In this document: positions 28,901 through 40,900 of the stretch, in pieces
Layout: each line of letters starts with the position of its first letter
How positions within the stretch are numbered: the stretch's first letter is position 1
Assembly: GCA_033026295.1 (NCBI GenBank)
Contig: CM065175.1
Span: 27,685,375-27,749,374 of the forward strand
Direction of reading: 5' to 3'
From: Channa striata
Lineage: Eukaryota > Chordata > Actinopteri > Anabantiformes > Channidae
Length of the DNA stretch: 64,000 bases
The notes under the pieces: generated by a model
What the model was told of the DNA's origin: nothing
Database searches by the model: none
Seen by the model: the letters and a program-made list of their open reading frames with translations, nothing else
Made by a program: the position numbers and the translations under genes

Positions 28901-31900
28901 AACCCTAACGTCTTGTTTTTGAGCCTAAACCAAACGCAAATATTTCATGATCTCGACCTGCCTGGGTTGTGGACATGCTGAGCAGGTGCTTCCTTAACCA
29001 TATCTGTGATAGTGATAACAGTTGGCTATAAATGATTTTAATATTTTTAACTGATAGTTTAACCTCCATCTACTGTAAATAACTATATATTTAATGAGCA
29101 AATCAACACAAAACATTGTTTGACAGAATGTTAACATGGTTCTGCATGTGGCCAGAACAATGTGAGCAGCGAACGTCTGGTGGTCCCAGCGACACACAGA
29201 CGACTCCCAGGGAAACTGAGCTCAGTGATGCCACAATGGCGGAACGAGCTGCCAAACTCTACACGCTCAGCGACCTCACTCCAATATTTAAGAATCTGCT
29301 GAAAACAGAACTCTTCTGCGTCCTGCTTTGCACTTGAAACTCTTTCTCTCGACTTTCTCTCTCTCTTCACTTACGTTTCATGAAACGGAAAGACTTCTTC
29401 TGGTCGCACTTTGCTTTGATGTTTTTCTCCTTGACTTAGGTTTTTGCTGCCTGGTACCTCACTTGTAAGTCGCGTTGGATAAAAGCGTTTGACTGAAGAC
29501 TATATGTCTGTAAAATGTCTGCTTCCAGAGTCCTGCCTTGTGTCTGATTCTAGCCATGTGATTGGCTGACAGGGGGAATAAAAGACTGTCAGACCTCAGA
29601 GACTCATATGAATTAAACATCCTCCGTCTTTCATAAATGTTAGCTGGTGAGCAGCAATAATTATGCAGGCACAGAGTGGCTGTTAAATCATCCAGACTCT
29701 GAACTTCTGAGGTTCACACTTAACAGTCACAAAATGGGAAAATCACCTCGTTTTAAGGAGTAAAAAAAACTTTTTTTCCGTATATTGAATCCAAACATTT
29801 ACTGAAGTGAAAGTTAATTTTTTCCCTTAAGTTTATCCTGTTGTCCCCAATAATTATTCTCTAAAGCTTAATTAGACGTGTGTGCAAAGTGCAGTGCAAG
29901 TGTCACAAATGTGGAATGAACACAATAGTTTGAACTTCACTGTCTCACAGAAAATGACTCGGCGTGTTGTTTCACCGGGACTATGAAAACCCAGTTAACA
30001 GGTAAACCACTAACTCATCTGTGAACCTTTGTGTACAGATATTCCAGAGGACCCTCAGGCTGCAGAGGTTTATTACAACCAGGATGGATTTGAGTCCTGT
30101 TCAGAGGACGAGGAGACGGACACATGTGCAGAGACACTTCACCTGTCTGACCCACAGGTGAGTCTTTATGTTTAACAGGGTTTATTATAGGTCAGTGTTT
30201 CACACACACACCAAATTATTGGGATTAAAATATATTTTACACATTTTGAATTCTGTAGCCAATCAAAATGCAGTGTAAAGGAATCAACTGTAATAATCAT
30301 GAGGTGATGAGTATGTTAATACTAGGACTTGTATGCCAGGTTTAGAGACTAAAGAGGGGGCAGAGACCGAGAAGGAAAGTGGGCACTAGTGTAGGGTGAT
30401 TAAACAAAGATTTTAAAGTGATGCGATGATGGAAGGAGTATTATGAAAAGTTGATGAATGAGGAAAATGAAAAAACCAGTAGAAGAGGTGACTGGTGTGG
30501 AGCAGGAAGTAGCAAAGATTAGTGAGAGTTAAGTGAGGAGGGTGGTGAAGAGTGGAAAGGCGTCGTTCCTGATAAGATACCTGTGGAGGTATGGAAGGGT
30601 CTAGGGCAGGATCTTGGAGAGCAAGAGGACGGCTGAGGAATGGAGGAGAAGTTTACTGGTGCTAGTTTCAGAAAGATGGAAACTGTGCAGAGCTGTAGCA
30701 GGGACATTGGATTAAAGCTGATGAGCCACAAAATGAAGATGTGGGAAAGAGAAGAGGAAGCTAAGCTAAGGGCAGAGGTGAGTGTTTGTGAGCAGCAATA
30801 CGGTTTCATGCCTAGAGAGAGTGTTTGCTTTGAGGATGCTGATGGAGAAGTACAGAGGTCGTCACTGGGAACTGCACTGTGTCTTCGTAGATTCAGAGAA
30901 AGAATTTTCAGGATGCAGAGAGAGGAGCTGTGGTTTGTATGAGGACGTCTGGGGTGGCACAGACATGTTAGAGTGGTGCGGGACATGTCTGAGAGCTGTA
31001 AGACATAGGTGTGACAGAGGAGTTCAAGGCGGAGGTGGATCTGCATCAAGGATCAGTTCTGAGCCGCTTCCTGTTTGCTCTAGTGATGGACAGGCTGACA
31101 GAAGAGGACAGACAGGAATCTCCATGGACTATGATGTTTGCAGATGACGTTATGTTGTGAGAGAAGAGTTTTGTTTCTCTCAACTTTCCGTTCAGCCCAA
31201 TGGGTCAAGGCAGATGTCTGCCCACCCTGAGCCTGGTTCTGCTGGAGGTTCCTTCCGTTAAAGGGAGTTTTTCTTCTCCACTGTTGCTTACAGCTGCTCA
31301 ACGGGTTGCTCAATTTGTTGGCTTTTCTCTACAGGACTTTACTCAATAAAGTGCCTTGAGATGACTTTGTTGTAAATTGGCGCTATATAAATAAAGTTGA
31401 ATTGAATTGAAATTGAAAGGAAGATGTTCAAAAAAGTGGTGACACCAGCGACTCTGGATGACTTGGAGACAGTGGCACTGGGGGTGGGAGTGAAGAGGAT
31501 GGACAGGATCAGGAATGGATCAGAGGAAGGACATCAGAGGAACAGCTCATGTTAGATGTTTTGGAGATAGTCGAAGACATCAGATTAAGGTGTTTTGGAT
31601 TTGTTCAGAGAAGAGACTGTGAATAAATCTGTAGAAGGAATCTGAGGCTGGAGCCCAGCAGGAGGTCTAGAGGAGGACCAAGGAGGAGATTCATGGAGGC
31701 AGTGAGAGAGGACATGAAGGTAGTTGTGTGAGAGAAGAAAATGCAGAGGACAGAGTTAGATGGAGGCAGGTGATTCACTGTGGCAACTCCTGAAAAAGAA
31801 GATTAATATGTTAATATTAAAATATTTTGTGGTATAATCTAATATGTTCACTGTAGCAGAAAACCATGAGCTTGAGATGAACCATGAACCATGAGAAAAC

Positions 31901-34900
31901 CCCCTGGAGTCTTCCTTTTAGCGTAGGCTTCTTATTTCAACAGCTGCTTTCTAATACACCCTGCACACGAAGGCAAGCGATGGGGTCAAATTTTCTGCGA
32001 TGAACAATTCCGACAAAGCTCTTCCCCTCCCTCTGACTACACGATAAGATGGCGTTTTCATATCTTTCTGAAGCAGATTTATTGTGAATATGCCAATCAT
32101 CAGAAATGTTGGATACCTTTTGATTTCTCAGCTCGTCCTCTACACTGCACTGATTCACTGTGCCTTGTTCACTTATTAAAAACTATAGGACAGAAGACTA
32201 GCAAACTGCGATGTGGAGCGTGGTTTGAGCAAAAAAAATAATGTTTACCTTCAGCTTATCGGTTGTTGAATAAAAGCCTTATGTTGAGCTCCCTAATTAG
32301 GACAGCAGAGCTATAATGTGTGCGTTAGCATGGAACACACGCGGAGGATTTTGTAGGTGGAGGCTGTGGAGAAGCTTTGATTTCAGTTGCTTTAATGTGT
32401 TTGAATGTGTCGAGAGCTCGGTTTGTGTTTGGCCTTAAATTATCATGTTCTCACACACTAAAACCTCTAATTACACATATGCACACAAGGACCGGGTGTC
32501 CTGACCGGCCGCTAACGAAGATGCACATTATTAGCAGCCTATTTACTGAGAACCAAAATAATTCAGCTGACTCATTTCATTTAGACGAGCTCTTTAGTTT
32601 CCCAAGCTAAGGTTCATAAATCTGCCTCTCAGCAGATAAGAAGATATTAACAATGATAATGCAGCACCGCAGCATTCTGAAAGTAAACGTAAATTCAAAT
32701 CTGGAAAAAGTAGCATGAACACAATCGTTGGAAAGCAAAGTGAACCCAGATTTCTGTTCATTGATTGACTTCAGCTCCTGTCAGTTCTCTTCAGGGTATG
32801 CACAAGCAAAACAAATCATTTCTAATTATTGATTATTGACTCGTGAGCTTTAGATGTCAGACAAACCGGGAGAACGTGAGGGATATTCGAACATTTGCTG
32901 CACAATGTGATGCCCAAACAAATGATACAGCTTTAGTCATGTGGGCTTTTTAAGATGGAAATCACAGTGTTTGATGGTTTGCACAAATAAATGAGAACGA
33001 TTCATAATCTGATCCCACGGGCTCAGTGGGATGCCTTACAGATGCTGAGCCATGTGAAAGGCGCAGGTATGACAGCAGTGTACAGGACACACAGCAAACT
33101 AAAAGTAACGTTTCATTCACTTACATTCATGCATCAGTCAACGCAGATTAGGATTTTATCTTTTTCTCACTTTTAAAAGCTTGAGAAGTATTTCATTACA
33201 CTTTCATCAGTTGTGATTAAATCTTAATCTGAAAGTTGTGGGACAAATCTTGATGTAAAATAATGGGATTTTCAAATATTATTCAGATTAGTGTATCTAC
33301 AACCACCTGTTTTTTCAGTTTAAGTGTCAGCATGAACTCTTATGTTTTCACTGAATCATAATGAACATATTCTTCATGTAAAACCTTAATTATGCAATAA
33401 TGTTTTTTACTCCCTACTTTGCAGCATATTCCAGTCTTTATGCTTAACTAACCAGCTGCTGGCTGTAGCATCAAATTTACTGTCAGACATGGGAGAGATC
33501 TCACTTTATTGGTTTTATCTCTGCAGATTAATATGTCGATGAAAAACAACATGCCACAAAAGCCACAAAAAGACAAATGCTGCAGATTTGTACGGTTTCA
33601 AGATCACTTCTTGCAGTGCTTAAGACTATAGGTCCTAATTCAACCAAGCATCTGTGACAGATCTCCCCAAACCCCCACCCCCCAACACACACACACAGTT
33701 TAGCTTGTAAATGACGAGTCAGATTCAATTTTTCAGTAAGCTGCATCTCTGCATCCAGGGACAATTACTGCCAATTGCTAACACCAGAGTCAAGAGACAA
33801 GTCTAATGAACTGTCCACGGAGGGGGAGGGGGAGACTTTTGAAGGCCAGCAGCCAATTTGTGGTTGTGGGTTCAGAGGATAGGGGAGGCTGAGAGAGATT
33901 AAACCTATTTGTCACTGCTGATGGTGATGACAGGGAGAAGGAGAGAAAAAAGGAGCAAAACTGGAGATTGTGGAGCTGGATAATTAGTGGAGCTGAAACC
34001 CAGAGACCAAAGATAAAACAGCCTCCGACAACGAGACTCTGTCGCTGGATTATTGTGGAGAGGAAATGTGATGCTCTGATTGCTCTGATCTGAATATTAT
34101 TTCAGAATTTTTGATTTTGGGTAGAAAAATGATGTAACCATTGATCTGAGGAGACGCGTGGTTTTCGACTGAACATACCAGTTCCCCTCAGTCCACTGTC
34201 CTGTTACTTATCCCGCTTCGATATGTGCCCAGCGACAGCTGAGGGGGGCTCCAGCCCCTGTGGTCGGGGTGAACGTTACAGACGACATGTGGATGGATGG
34301 GCAGTTATCCCAGAGTGACCACAGGCGTTCAGTCCCAGAGATCCCCTCAGCAAATCCCAACTAACAAAACTGAGGCGTCATCTTTCACCAAAGCAAGTCA
34401 GAGATCTGGGTACAATCACATTAATACTCAAGTCACATGTAGGAAAACATTTTAAGCCTCCTGATGAACAGGTCACAATTTGTACATTTTTAAATAATCT
34501 TTTCTTATCTACACATTCACACACACTTCCATCGCAGGTTGACCTAGGACGTAACAGTACACAAACATTTGGTACCCGGGACAATTTGGGGACAAAAAAA
34601 AATTGACTTCACAAAAATGTAAATATTATTGTTCTGAAATCGCCAGATATAAATTCTTCAATACACCAAAAAGAATAGTGACTAAAAATAAACTTCTGTG
34701 TACAAGCGAAGGCAGAGCTCAGGTAAGTGTCAGACAGGAACAGACAGCTCAGGCAAAGTCAAAGTTACTTCTTATCTCCACTTGTTCGGGGAAATTAACC
34801 GTCTATAAGAGGAAATGATCCAAACACTCATTAAACGATCAGAAAAGTAAAAGTGATCATTTCAGCTGTGCCCCATCCACAGTCATGCGTTCACAACAAC

Positions 34901-37900
34901 AGGCTTGTAGATTAATCACAAACTGCTGCGATGACGTTAGTTTACATCCACCTGAAGCTGGAAGTGCTGCACTTACTGTTCAAGCTAATGTGCCACAGGA
35001 CCCACAGATCCCAGAAACCCAGCGAGCAGACAGAGCTGACACTCCATATTAGTCTGTAAAACACAGGTTACCAGTTCAGACTGGCCTATTTTGGGGGAAG
35101 GACTCATTTGAATTATTACATTGATATATAAATGATTGATTAACATTTTTATTTTTAGTAAATTTATGGTTTGGTTATGTTATGTGGAGTTAATGGTCTC
35201 TAAAACTAAGACTTGTCGGGGCTAGGGGTTGTGGGAGTTCTATTCGGTTAGGTTCGGTTCTGTTCTGTGGGTTTGTCTGCTGAATTATGCAGCGTTGTCG
35301 TTTCATTTGCATGCAGGGACCTGGTTAGCTCGGTTGGTAGAGCCCAGGGTTGGAATATGGATATACAACCTTAGTGCCGGTCATAAAAATACACGCACAT
35401 CAACGTCTGGAACACGTTCCGCTTTGACGACCCCTGAAAGGACAAGCCTGGAGTTTATGTTGACGCCATGACTGAGTGCTGCTGCAGCTGACAGGTTGTT
35501 CACGTCCAGTCTGACTGTCACGTTATTATACTAGTATATATTAATTGAAAGTGAAAAAGATTGATCGTATAATAGTCCTTAGATTAACTGAAAAATAATC
35601 GTTAGATTAGCTGAAATAAAAATCATGGTTGGGTGCAGCCCTACTGGAAGCACATCGGGTGCAAAATCCTCCCCAAAAATCTCTGGAGTTCGTATAAGAC
35701 CCAGATGTTTGAATGGATGCACGATGTCCTGCACTGAGAACCAGAATGAGCCAGATTATAAGATGAACCCTGTGTTTGTGAGTGTAACACTTTGTTTCCA
35801 GGAAGACAAATATTATTTCATGCGGCAGGCGAACATTTTTTGCCTAAACGTGGTCCTGACGTTTCTTGTGCAGCGTCGGCCCTGATGATCCTCAGACAGA
35901 TCAGAACTTTACAGTTTCCTGTATAATCCGTTTGTTTGGAGGAACAGTGTTGAGCCCAAAACAAGCCAACACTTATTAACAGGTTGCCCACACGGGGACC
36001 CTGTAGACCTCTGGCCCCCTCGAGTCTTCCTTTTAGCGCAGGCTTCTTATTTCAAACTACGCGTGTCCTGCACACTGGCCCAGAAACAGAGGCCACAAAC
36101 GCTCTAGAAGAGATGTTGGACTGGTTACGGGATACACCAGGTATTAACACCAGGCTCAGATGAAGGCAGAAGTAGAAAGTGTGAAGATGACATCACACCC
36201 TACTCGCGGTGAGGATGCCGGTGCCATCTTGTGAAATTTCTCCTGCCTTTCTGTTAGTGAGCAGCTGTTTCTCTGCCGTGACTGTGAAAAGCGTCGTCGT
36301 AGTAGGTCAGCGGGGAGCGTTGCCGTACTTTATTAAATAAAATTCTACTTAAATTAGCAGATCTTGAACTTAACCCCTGGAAAACAGTTTATGTATTTAT
36401 CGTTCACTTTTCTCAATAATGTTGCTGAATAATGTTTATTTGATTTCTGTTCCCATCGCCATCAAATTGGAACCTTGTAAAACGTCTTCTAGGGTAACTT
36501 ATTCTAACCAGCTGCCAGTGGTAAACGGTGACCACGTGCATCAGGCCTATCTTCATCTTCAAAGTATGTTAGGGAAGTTTAAATATGCTGTAGTTAGGGA
36601 GCAGCAACCAATCTGTCATTGGTCCCGGCAGATTCATGTGCCCAGCCGCAGGTTAAAACATCAGTTAACGTTTGTGCATCTCTAGACAAAACTTACAAGA
36701 GAATGTTTCAACAGTGTTGAATTTCCACTTAAAGAAAAAGGCAGTTTGCTTCCAAAATGTCCCAAAGTGGGAAAAACATTTCCATATAACCTGTGTAACG
36801 GCGACCACTGAAGCCTCTGACTGAGGGTAAATCCTCACAAACCCCAGGCTCTCTGTTCATGACTCTTTACCAGTTTTCTGTTTTAATTTGTGTTTAAATG
36901 TGTCATGCTGCTTTCTGCACTCATGCTTTTCAAACTTTCAAGGCATCGTGGAAAGCACTTTAGATTGTCTTTGTGTATGAAATGTGCTTCACTAATAAAA
37001 CTTGCTTTGCCTCTAAGGGTGAGCTGCTGAGCCACCAAACGTCTTTAAACGGCAGCTCTCTGTAGCACAAACGCATCCTCTGCTTTTATATCACGTGTTT
37101 CTGTGCAGGGCAGGTCTCCAGCTATTAGAATATGACAGATTCTCTTCAGTTATGAGTCAGTCAGTTTTTCATATCTACACAAAGGAAAACATGAATCACG
37201 AAGAGAATGGTGATTAGTGCCCAGAGAGCCGATGGTAACCGCGAAGGAAGAGGGGCCGACGCTGATCGTCCTAGATAATGAAAAATATTGTTTACAGTGG
37301 ATGAGCAGCAGTGATAGAGAGAGAGAGAGAGAGCTGTATGTGTGTCAGAGGAAGCAGCTCCATCACTGCGTTTAATCAGGTGAACGGGGGAACAACAGGG
37401 TGAGATGCCTCCATCACTCCTCCACACCGAACTCCCCAAAGAATCCCTCCCCACCCGCCCACACAAAACACTCAGTATTTGACGTCGAGGGTTTGTGCTC
37501 AGTGCTGCCGTCAGTAGTTCACTCAGACTAAATGAAGTTGAACTTATGAGCACAGATGTTCTCGTGTAATGAACATTGTCCACATGGTTGTTTCGAGCAC
37601 TTGGAGGGATTAAAACACTTAGTGTGATTGCCGCAATTTGCTCAAAACTCTTTGAGCCTCATCATTACACTTGTTTACACATCCCAAACCATCATGGGAG
37701 CTGTTTCAACAGTGGAAGCAGGATTATTCCCCACAGAGAAGAACGCCGGCTACGAGGACAAACCAAATCCAATTATTAGCCGTGTGCACTAAGGCTCAGA
37801 ACATCACATCAGTGGGTTCAGTGTTACTTTACAAGCTGTTCTGGGTCGAACAGCCCAAATTTCCGTTTTAGTTCTCCACTGTGGCCTCACAGCATCAAAG

Positions 37901-40900
37901 TTCTCAACCTGAGCTGGACCTTTTCTGTCTGGACTTTGTCTCTGTGCCAGGTGACCAGCGCTGTAGGAGTGAATGCGTGTACCTCGCCCACTTCAGACTG
38001 CACCTGCATGCAGTTTTCCAGACAAACTGTTTAGGTGTGGCTGCAACTTCCTTTTTCTTGCAGTTCTGACCAGTCACAAAGCAGCACAGTGTTTGGGGGG
38101 GAGTCCGCGGTGCATCGTTGACACATGCAGACGAGGTTAGAAACGTGCTGAAGCGTCACACGGACTGATTCCTGTTCACTGTTGTTGACACCTGTGAGAC
38201 AAACCTGCAGATTTGTGTAAAAAGGTGTAATAGTTGATCCTCTGACATCCTGAAGCGTGTCCATAAGTGAGCGGTAGAGCTGCAGCTCCTGCACAAAGTT
38301 CTTCTTTGTTTCCCGTTGTTTCAGACCAGGTCATCATTGCTCTGTGGGAAATCTGTGTTTGTCTCAAACCTTCAGCTAATGTATTTTCCCTGAGAAATTA
38401 CCTCTTTTCTCCTCAGTCATGTCACGTGTCCATTCTTTGCAGTTGTCATGCATTCAGATTTGGATTTGTGTTTGTGGAGTTTAGAGGTGTGGTATCAGAA
38501 GGACGCTGTCCTAGTTCTCTTTCAGTGAGGGTCAATTACTGTTGATGGTCGAGACAAGAACGGCTGGTTTCTGTCTGAATGTGAGAACACAGATAAAACG
38601 GCAAAGCTGTCTGTGTCTGTATCCTCCAGACTGCTCTCTCCACATCATTTACTCGGAAGCAGGGATTTTAATGAGTGTTTGGCTGCAGTTTAAATGTTTA
38701 AACCACTTTAATTAGTTTGTGAATCAATAAAGCTGCACTAGCTTCCTACAAACATCTCTGCCTGGTTTTAACTGTTTGGTTGCTGAAGTGCATGAATTAG
38801 TTTTCACATGGAATGAGCAGCGTGAACGTGCTGCGGCCACACTGACAGAAGCCTCCTTTATTAGCTCCGATATCTCCCCCCACAGATCCATGTCTGATGC
38901 TTTATCTTCGCTGTTCCTCATGAGATGAAAAGTCAAAATGGTGATTTAACCAAATCCTCTGGTATTTGTAGGCTTTATAAAAACTCACAAGACCTCTCGC
39001 ATGCACTTCCTTCACAGCCCTCCTGTCGGCATTACGGTAAAGTAAAAACCCGAGACCATTCCACTTTTTGTTCAATAACTACAACATGTGCTACAGTGTG
39101 AGAAAACCTTTATTACACAAATATGAAGTCTTTTTAGTAATGTCCGACCATCTTACCTGGTCCCTGGCTGTTGGTCTTTTCTTCAACCCTACGGACAGTG
39201 GCAGCTTCTCCACATGGTTTACCTCTAATATTTAGATTGTGTTTGTTAAGTAAAGACTCGGCAGGTGCGAGATACTGATTGGTGATTACGCCGTGTGGCT
39301 GCCACTCGCCTTAGATTACATTAGACTTTCATGTCTGTAACTGCAAATGTAAGTAAGTTAAAAATTAAGCCAACCTCACTGGCTTTGTCACTGGATATTT
39401 CACGTCTTTACTGCTCTATTTGAGCATCACATTTTCCTGTTTTTGGGATGTAATGTTTTGCTCTCGTCCTCAGGTCAGTGATCTGGAGGCAATGATGAAG
39501 CACATGCAAGAAGTTCTTGACGAAGAGCCGAGTGGTGAGTTTCATGCCAGAATATACCTAGGAAATATTCATGCACAGGGGAGTCAAACACTTCAGCTAA
39601 ATGAAGAGACAAACGGCACATATAAACTCTGAAAAAAAAAAAACTTAATGATGCAAAGCAATGAAAAGATAAAGCTGCAGCTACAACTTGGCTCCCTGCT
39701 CCCAGACAGCTCCACTTCACCCTTTACCCTCCACTACGCTCTGCAGAGAACTGTCCTGTAAAGTACGACAGAGCAGCCAAAAATATCTGTATTACTGTAT
39801 TAAAGTTTTCATCATCACATAGTATTTAGACCCTCAAATGTGTAGAGGAGGTCGTCCTGGTCCACTGGAGTACAAGCCCAGTGCCAGTCTATTTCTTCTG
39901 TTGTTGGAACCAGTCGTTGATGAGCCTCACATGAGACGTGCCAGTAAGGAAAGTACACTTGATGGTTTTTGTGCCTAATTCGAACCAATCGGCTGTGTTT
40001 GAACCGCTGTCACAAGCTGTTCACGGAGTCATATGGGAAGCTAAAGACAGAGGTCGCATGAGAAATTAACCCTACAAGTTTGGTTCCTGGGTTTTGTTTT
40101 TGTGTGTGTGTGTTAGCACACACACAGATTAAACACGTTTAAACACTTTAATGGTCTTCGTGGAAGTTATTGGTTAAACAGCTGCACCGTGAGGACGGCT
40201 GTACTACAGGGTTTCAGTAAATTGTGTAAGAAAACTTCAACATTTGGCCCGAGGCACAGGAATTGAACCACCAACCCCAGGCTTCGTGTACATCTGCAGC
40301 TTCCGAGCAGTTTCATGTGTGAATAAGTGAAACTGAGACTGTGGTTGTTGGTTGGTTTATGGTACGAGATTCTTCTCAGCGTGTCAGCGCTTGAGGTTTA
40401 GGATTGCGTGAACCATCTGCACCTGTTACCTGTGGGTAGTGACTTTCCTTTGGGGAGGTGGGTGCACTTAGGGTTCGGTATAATTAGTTTGGCGTACGTG
40501 TTTGACTTTGTCAGAGTTTTAATGGGGGTCCATCGGCTGGACTCGAATGGACGCTGTGGAAACGCTGTTAATAACGCTGTCCTTCCTGAGGCCACAGTGG
40601 TAATGACAGTTTCCATGTTTATCCCTGCAGCCCTCTCTCTCTTCTTCACTTTATTTCCCCTTTCTCCTCTTCACCCTCAGCCCCATCATGACACCCCCCT
40701 TCAGTTCCTGTTGGCCTGGTTCAGTCACAATCTCTCCTCTGCTCCTGCTCTCAAACCACCTCGTCTCGCTCTGCCGACCTCAGAAAAAATAACACCTGAA
40801 CGGTTCCCCTGCAGATGAAACTTTGCTCCTTCTCTCCTGTTGTCAGAGAAAACCGTTTGACTTTACCTGCTGCCTCTTAGCCTGCAAAGCTGTAAAATAC

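Larger units (their letters stand above)
25019..30038 (+). other. nek11: nek11 intron 11 (5.0 kb)
   Basis: Contains a GT microsatellite (26601-26619) and a LINE 3' fragment (about 29190-29522). No exon was found between exons 11 and 12; a possible one near 26637 would introduce a stop. Confidence 0.8.
30158..39473 (+). other. nek11: nek11 intron 12 (9.3 kb, largest)
   Basis: Holds a LINE with a nested L2 tail (30395-31810), a 41-bp near-identical repeat pair (31900 and 36015), a GGATGGATGG-type repeat at 34195, a tRNA-derived SINE fragment at 35310 and an AG microsatellite (37316-37333). No exon recognised. Confidence 0.8.

Noticed and set aside
30519..31049. 176-codon minus-strand ORF
   Set aside because: It is the antisense of the LINE reverse-transcriptase remnant on the plus strand.
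35318..35400. Functional tRNA gene
   Set aside because: Only the A-box half is intact; the B-box and cloverleaf are not present and a SINE-like tail follows.
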